From NCBI RefSeq assembly GCF_000744775.1, contig NZ_JQMP01000001.1, positions 372,001 through 436,000 on the forward strand: a stretch of 64,000 bases of DNA. Direction: 5' to 3'. Positions 59,992 through 64,000 of the stretch are shown piece by piece. The notes below the pieces were generated by a model. That model was not told the origin of the DNA. It saw nothing but the letters and a program-made list of their open reading frames with translations, and did no database searches. The translations under genes and the position numbers were made by a program. Numbering within the stretch: position 1 is the first letter of the stretch; each line of letters starts with the position of its first letter. Source of the stretch: Thermorudis peleae (lineage in GTDB: Bacteria > Chloroflexota > Chloroflexia > Thermomicrobiales > Thermomicrobiaceae).

Positions 59992-61212
59992 GTGACGCAT
60001 CGATTTCACCCGAAAGCATGGCTGCGAGCAGGGGTTATCCTGCTCCTTACCATTCTTACCGTTTCCTGTAGCGATAGTGCCCGTGTACCCGGCCCAATAC
60101 CGTCGCAGACAGCACCGTTACCGCTGTCACAAGGGCAGGGCAGCGCGGATGGGACACCAACGCCTGATCCAGGGCCGCGGATCGGCAGGCTTGTCCTGAC
60201 AACAGCAATTGCAGCAGATACCGAGGCACCCAAGAGTGAGCTGACAACAATCCCGGCGAATGCCGCGGTGATCTATCTCGTCGTCGAAGTCTCAGCGCTG
60301 CCTGGTAAGAGTACGCTTTCAGCAGTCTGGGATTTCGGTGACACAGAAGTTAGCCGGACTACTCGTACAATCCCCCAGCCAGTGACAAGCACACGCTGGA
60401 TCGCCTTAACCTGGCAACCGCAACAGCCGCTGAAGGTAGGTGACTATACTGTTCACCTGCTTGTCGACGATCGGGAAATTGACTCGATCGTGTTTACCGT
60501 CACTGGGCGGATGGCCCAGGAAGCAACCGCCGTTCCGGAACGCCAGTTGCTCTTCGCGACCAATATTGCACCGGATATCCAGCGGATTCAGCCAGCTACG
60601 CTCTTCCCCGCTGGTGTTACGACGATCGTTGCTTTTGTACCGAATGCGGGCACGCTCATCGGTGCAGACGTGCGCACACGCTGGTATCGCAACGACCAGC
60701 TAGTCGCTGAGTTAGGGCCTGACCCCGTCAATATACCAAATCTTCTCACGTTCACGCTCACGTCGCAGCAGCCGCTGCTCGCTGGCTCCTACCGTGTTGA
60801 GCTGCTTCTCGATGGCACGCTTGCTTTGAGTGGCCAGTTTCAAATCTTGGGCCCGACGCCAACTGCCAGCAAAGCAGCGGTCGAACAGGTCTTGATCGTC
60901 ACGACGATTGACCCGACGACACATGCGCCATCGTCGACAACATCCGTACCGACCATACAAGCCCCGGCCTCGGTTTACGTTGCCGTGCTCGTGCGTGATC
61001 TCACACCAAGCGATCTGCTCGAAGTAGTCTGGTACCGTAATGACGTCGAGATCCTGCGCGTACCAATCTCTGGCTTGCAGGTCAGCCACCAGTGGATTAA
61101 TGTGCCGTATCAAATTCCGGCCCAGTCACCAGGTACAACGGCACAGTACCGCGTCGTTGTACGTTTGAACAGCCAACCAGCAGGCCAGCAGATCGTTCAG
61201 GTACGCAGCTAG
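59992..61212 (+). CDS. Lipoprotein with three Ig-like repeats
   Basis: 406 residues from a GTG. Signal peptide with lipobox ending at Cys26 (LTVSC), a Pro/Thr/Gly-rich linker to about 60, then three tandem modules of roughly 110 residues. Each has a 'VYLVVEVS'/'TTIVAFVP'/'VYVAVLVR' strand, a Trp-containing core ('SAVWDFGD', 'TRWYRNDQ', 'EVVWYRND') and a 'GDYTVHLLVDD'/'GSYRVELLLDG'/'AQYRVVVRLNS' closing strand. Function unknown; probably an extracellular surface protein. Starts ten bases after the recombinase gene. Confidence 0.7.
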   Translation: MTHRFHPKAWLRAGVILLLTILTVSCSDSARVPGPIPSQTAPLPLSQGQGSADGTPTPDPGPRIGRLVLTTAIAADTEAPKSELTTIPANAAVIYLVVEVSALPGKSTLSAVWDFGDTEVSRTTRTIPQPVTSTRWIALTWQPQQPLKVGDYTVHLLVDDREIDSIVFTVTGRMAQEATAVPERQLLFATNIAPDIQRIQPATLFPAGVTTIVAFVPNAGTLIGADVRTRWYRNDQLVAELGPDPVNIPNLLTFTLTSQQPLLAGSYRVELLLDGTLALSGQFQILGPTPTASKAAVEQVLIVTTIDPTTHAPSSTTSVPTIQAPASVYVAVLVRDLTPSDLLEVVWYRNDVEILRVPISGLQVSHQWINVPYQIPAQSPGTTAQYRVVVRLNSQPAGQQIVQVRS

Positions 61213-62192
61213 GCCGACGGTACCGACGTCAGCGTTTCGGCTATCCGACGCGCGCTGTAAAGCCATCGCTCATCGGTGTCATCGGGCACCGAGCAGCCAT
61301 TGGCTAAGATCCAGCCGCGTCCGCCGGTTTGGCGGAAGGCGTCTTCTGCCTCTGCCCGAATCGCATCTTCAGGCCCGTTGCTCAACGGCCCAAACTCGTG
61401 CCAGCCGCCCATCAACGTCTTGGGCGTCTTTTGCCGCATCTCGGCTAGCGACGGTCCAGCGAGTCGGTCACTCCAGCTCAGTACCTGCACCGGATAGTCC
61501 AGCACATCGTCGATGAAGAGGTCGCGTTCGCCATGGATATGCAGGACGTTGAGCCAACCATCACGGGCCCCTTGCAACGCGAAAAGATCGTACGGACGGG
61601 CGAGCGCTCGATAATGCTCCCGTGACATGACACTGCTGGTGCAGCCCTGCAAGGCGAAGAAGACGCCATCGGCACCAGCGTCGATGATGTCCTGGAGGTG
61701 GAGGCGGAGGTTTTCGGCCACAGTTGCCAACGCTTCATGCAGCAAGGTAGGAAACCGCTCAGCGTGCTCGAGCGCTTGTTGGGGGCTCGTTGCAAAGTGG
61801 AGGATTTCAGTCCATGGACTAAAGACAGTGACGATGATCGGCGTGTCGTTGCCGACGCGCTTGCGTAGTTCACGCACAGTGACAACTCGCTCGCGGAAGA
61901 AGCGCGAGCGCGCAGGATTGAGTGGCTCAAGGAGCAACCATTCTTCAGGTTGCCGAATCGATCGTCTGGGGAATGGATAGGGGATATCGGGCATCACTTT
62001 AATAATGTCGAGATCGAACTTCTCAACGAAGAATGAGTAGGTTTCCTCGGCTTGTCGCAGCCCTGAGCCGGCAGGACGGAAGTGATGCCAGAAGCAAATC
62101 GGAGGGCGGTCAACTGGTTCACCACGAAGTGCTGCCCGCACGCGCTCGGTTTTGGTCATCCCTAGTCCAGTGGCTTGTCCTGTGTGCTGCAT
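61209..62192 (-). CDS. Uroporphyrinogen decarboxylase-family protein
   Basis: 327 residues from the ATG at 62192 (GAGGACGG upstream); MTKTERV eleven codons later is the alternative. UroD/MtaA barrel: 'TERVRAALRGEPVDRPPICFWHHF' (in pieces), 'GADGVFFALQG', 'HIHGERDLFIDDVLDYPVQVLSW' and 'GGWHEFGPLSNGP'. Lacks the arginine-rich N-terminus of true HemE and the Cys-rich zinc end of MtaA, so it is likely one of the many uncharacterised methyltransferase-like members. Converges with the lipoprotein gene, four-base overlap. Confidence 0.85.
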   Translation of the reverse strand: MQHTGQATGLGMTKTERVRAALRGEPVDRPPICFWHHFRPAGSGLRQAEETYSFFVEKFDLDIIKVMPDIPYPFPRRSIRQPEEWLLLEPLNPARSRFFRERVVTVRELRKRVGNDTPIIVTVFSPWTEILHFATSPQQALEHAERFPTLLHEALATVAENLRLHLQDIIDAGADGVFFALQGCTSSVMSREHYRALARPYDLFALQGARDGWLNVLHIHGERDLFIDDVLDYPVQVLSWSDRLAGPSLAEMRQKTPKTLMGGWHEFGPLSNGPEDAIRAEAEDAFRQTGGRGWILANGCSVPDDTDERWLYSARRIAETLTSVPSA

Positions 62193-62288
62193 TGTCCGTC
62201 CTCTCGGTCTGAACAACGTTCTCGTCCTTTTAGCGGCATGATACGCAGGAGACAGGGCATGATGCCAGCCGGGGGTTCTCCGCGAGAC

Positions 62289-64000
62289 TTAAGAGGCAGC
62301 GATGCCAGCGACGTGACCCGGCAACTGCAGGATGACATGTGGTGTGCCGTGCGTGGGGTCAAGCAATGCAAGCCGATCAGTTTCGTCCCCGGGGATAATA
62401 GCAACTGGCGTGCCGTTGTGGGCAACCGCCACGCCGGTAATGCGGTAGCCAGGCAGCCAGTGGTCAACTACCTCGAATGTCCGTCCATTCAAGACCCAGA
62501 TTCCATCACCAACGCGGTCATTCTGGATCACCGGCACAACCGTATAGAGCCACTGGCCTTGCGGGTCGACCCCAGCCCAAAGCGACGGCAACGATTGGGC
62601 CGCTACTGACTGATCAAGCCAGTCAAGGAGCCAGCGGGCAAGCCGTGTCAGCAACGATCGTGGCTCATCGTTCTCAGTCGCTGATGGGTAGATCACAGCT
62701 CCTGTTCCAAGGTCGGCACTGGCCAGTACAGCTGGACGATGCTGATTGAGAATCAGCACACGATGCTGGGCTTGGTCGAGCGTGAAGGTACTATCAGCAG
62801 CGGCAACAAGTGTGCGTGTGAACACGAGCGCAGCCGTCTCAGGGTTCCACAGCGCGAGCGCAAACTGGTTGCCGGTCAAGGGACACAGGCTATACCATCG
62901 CGCCGGTACCCCATGAGTCAGCCCATTGATGCCGAGTGTCGAGAAGAGGCACGTTGTTGCCGTACCATCATCGCGAAACGTGTTCGTTACCTGCATTGTC
63001 AGGGTACGTGAATCAAAACGACTCAATCGGTTGATATCTGCCGTGCCAAGCGCGACGGTATGCTCGACGACAATCAACTCGTTGCCGTCGTCACTGGTGC
63101 CCATCTGAACAAAGAGATATGACCCAGTGAGGGCTCCGCCGACCGCCGTTGTGAATCCCAGCGTCGCCTGTCCCAGATCGATGCTGCCGATCCGTGCCCA
63201 CCATTGGTGATCGGCAGTCCATGCCCAGTAGACATAAAGCAAAGTTTGTTGGGGGTTACCAGCAACGGCAAAGGCAAGAGGAGGAGTGTCAGTGGCAGTA
63301 CTCTGCGAGCTCGCTGGAAGCGTGTCGAGAACGATGGGCGAGAGGATCTTGCCACTTTCAAGGTCAGTGATGAGGATAGTGAGCCGCCAGCTTTGGACGC
63401 CTGGTGGGGCATCAGGCTGGGCAACCGGCGTGACAATTCGCTGGACAGCCCACCAATGACCAGCAGCACGCACGATCGTATCAGCGGCAAAGGTAGCAAC
63501 AGTACCCTGAACGGGATCGACGCGGTAGTAGGTCTGCCGCTGACTACTTTGGAGAAAGAGCAATGTGTTGCTTGTTGCAGGCACCAATCCGAACTGCGGC
63601 GTAACGGTGAGGAAATAGCTAAATTGGCCAAATTGTCCAGCCGGTCCGAGGCAAGTCACATCCAGCCACCAGCGGCCGGGGAAATTCGTTGGAAAGGCAA
63701 GGCGATAGTGCCCTGGATCCTGATCAGGCATCCCCCATGCAACGACAACGGGGGGCGGACTCGGTGCACCGTACGCTGTCACAGGCGCACGCAACTCAGC
63801 ACGAATTGTCGCACCACGAACCGGTGTGTCCTGGCTGTCGACGAGTTGAAATGTCAGGATTGCTTCTGCACCCATGATTGGCTGGGCGGGGGACAGCGTC
63901 AGCCCCACAGCCCGCAGCGTCGACGGCGTTTCAACTTGGGCAGCTACCGGCGTAAGCCAGCAGAGTGTGATCAGCTCAATCGCCAACCAGCCCCAGAGTA
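62289..64000 (-). CDS. Secreted protein with Ig-like N-terminus and beta-propeller (5' end outside window)
   Basis: The frame is open to base 64000; LWGWLAIELITLCWLTPVAAQ reads as the hydrophobic core and cleavage site of a signal peptide whose start is beyond the window. The next 110 residues ('VGLTLSPAQPIMGAEAILTFQLVDSQDTPVRGATIRAEL...GHYRLAFPTNFPGRWWLDVTC', in pieces) resemble YtkA/FixH-like Ig domains. From about 140 on, repeated four-strand segments such as 'GIWVLNGRTFEVVDHWLPGYRITGVAV' and 'RLALLDPTHGTPHVI' look like propeller blades. Function unknown. Confidence 0.65.
   Translation of the reverse strand, partial: LWGWLAIELITLCWLTPVAAQVETPSTLRAVGLTLSPAQPIMGAEAILTFQLVDSQDTPVRGATIRAELRAPVTAYGAPSPPPVVVAWGMPDQDPGHYRLAFPTNFPGRWWLDVTCLGPAGQFGQFSYFLTVTPQFGLVPATSNTLLFLQSSQRQTYYRVDPVQGTVATFAADTIVRAAGHWWAVQRIVTPVAQPDAPPGVQSWRLTILITDLESGKILSPIVLDTLPASSQSTATDTPPLAFAVAGNPQQTLLYVYWAWTADHQWWARIGSIDLGQATLGFTTAVGGALTGSYLFVQMGTSDDGNELIVVEHTVALGTADINRLSRFDSRTLTMQVTNTFRDDGTATTCLFSTLGINGLTHGVPARWYSLCPLTGNQFALALWNPETAALVFTRTLVAAADSTFTLDQAQHRVLILNQHRPAVLASADLGTGAVIYPSATENDEPRSLLTRLARWLLDWLDQSVAAQSLPSLWAGVDPQGQWLYTVVPVIQNDRVGDGIWVLNGRTFEVVDHWLPGYRITGVAVAHNGTPVAIIPGDETDRLALLDPTHGTPHVILQLPGHVAGIAAS

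Noticed and set aside
58778-59992. Mobile element or attachment site around the XerC/D-like gene
   Set aside because: No flanking direct repeats, tRNA gene or cargo genes could be seen; it may be a normal chromosomal recombinase.
1-64000. tRNA, rRNA, CRISPR arrays and riboswitches
   Set aside because: I looked in all longer intergenic regions and saw no tRNA-like T-loop, no regularly spaced repeats and no known riboswitch pattern.

Overview
The window looks like chromosomal DNA from a GC-rich, probably thermophilic bacterium. I lean towards Chloroflexota, class Thermomicrobia, from the overall gene set: a prkA-yhbH-spoVR operon without sporulation genes, a MutY with an actinobacterial/Chloroflexota-like C-terminus, DUF2851 and DUF4388 proteins, frequent GTG/TTG starts and dense coding. 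That assignment is inference; there is no rRNA or tRNA in the window to test it. I see no insertion sequence, prophage or CRISPR array. The only recombinase is a lone XerC/D-type integrase at 58996.

Layout. 1-741 is the C-terminal part of a Wzz/BY-kinase-like protein with a broken Walker A. 728-2651 (minus) is a small run of uncharacterised genes ending in a DUF4388 protein. 3112-4293 (minus) is a stress operon (Hsp20 plus triple-BON protein). 4492-7597 (minus) is a sulfur-stress module: ArsR-rhodanese regulator, rhodanese/metallo-beta-lactamase protein and an MFS exporter. 7697-8263 holds a response-regulator remnant. 9023-12889 carries comM/yifB, a beta-hydroxyacid dehydrogenase-like gene and a nitroreductase behind a striking inverted repeat. 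13762-17307 is a heme-type ABC importer (hmuTUV) with a bifunctional-nuclease-domain gene. 17304-18044 is an M55 aminopeptidase-like gene lacking one expected metal ligand. 18617-23108 is prkA-yhbH-spoVR. 23126-28411 has pilD, aroE, mltG, miaA, mutY and a small membrane protein. 28495-38763 is mostly metabolic genes, two MFS/SDR genes, DUF2851, a deacetylase, a PLP aminotransferase and an FAD oxidoreductase.

38760-51265 is the most distinctive region: a heptose-linked glycan cluster. gmhA, gmhB and an hldE-like gene are followed by three GT9 genes, three other glycosyltransferases and an SDR, with a fourth GT9 and a PucR-like regulator beside them. The adenylyltransferase half of the HldE-like protein has lost its HxGH motif, so the cluster as seen can make heptose-1-phosphate but lacks an evident activating enzyme.

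51288-64000 holds a CaiB-type CoA transferase, a divergent FtsH-like membrane protease with a small membrane partner gene, an alpha/beta hydrolase, a CopZ-like metal-binding protein, a phospho-acceptor-less receiver protein, a PAP2 phosphatase, the integrase, a three-repeat lipoprotein, a UroD-family protein and a secreted propeller protein cut by the window end. Near-identical 14-bp palindromes sit in two divergent intergenic regions here (52696 and 57039).
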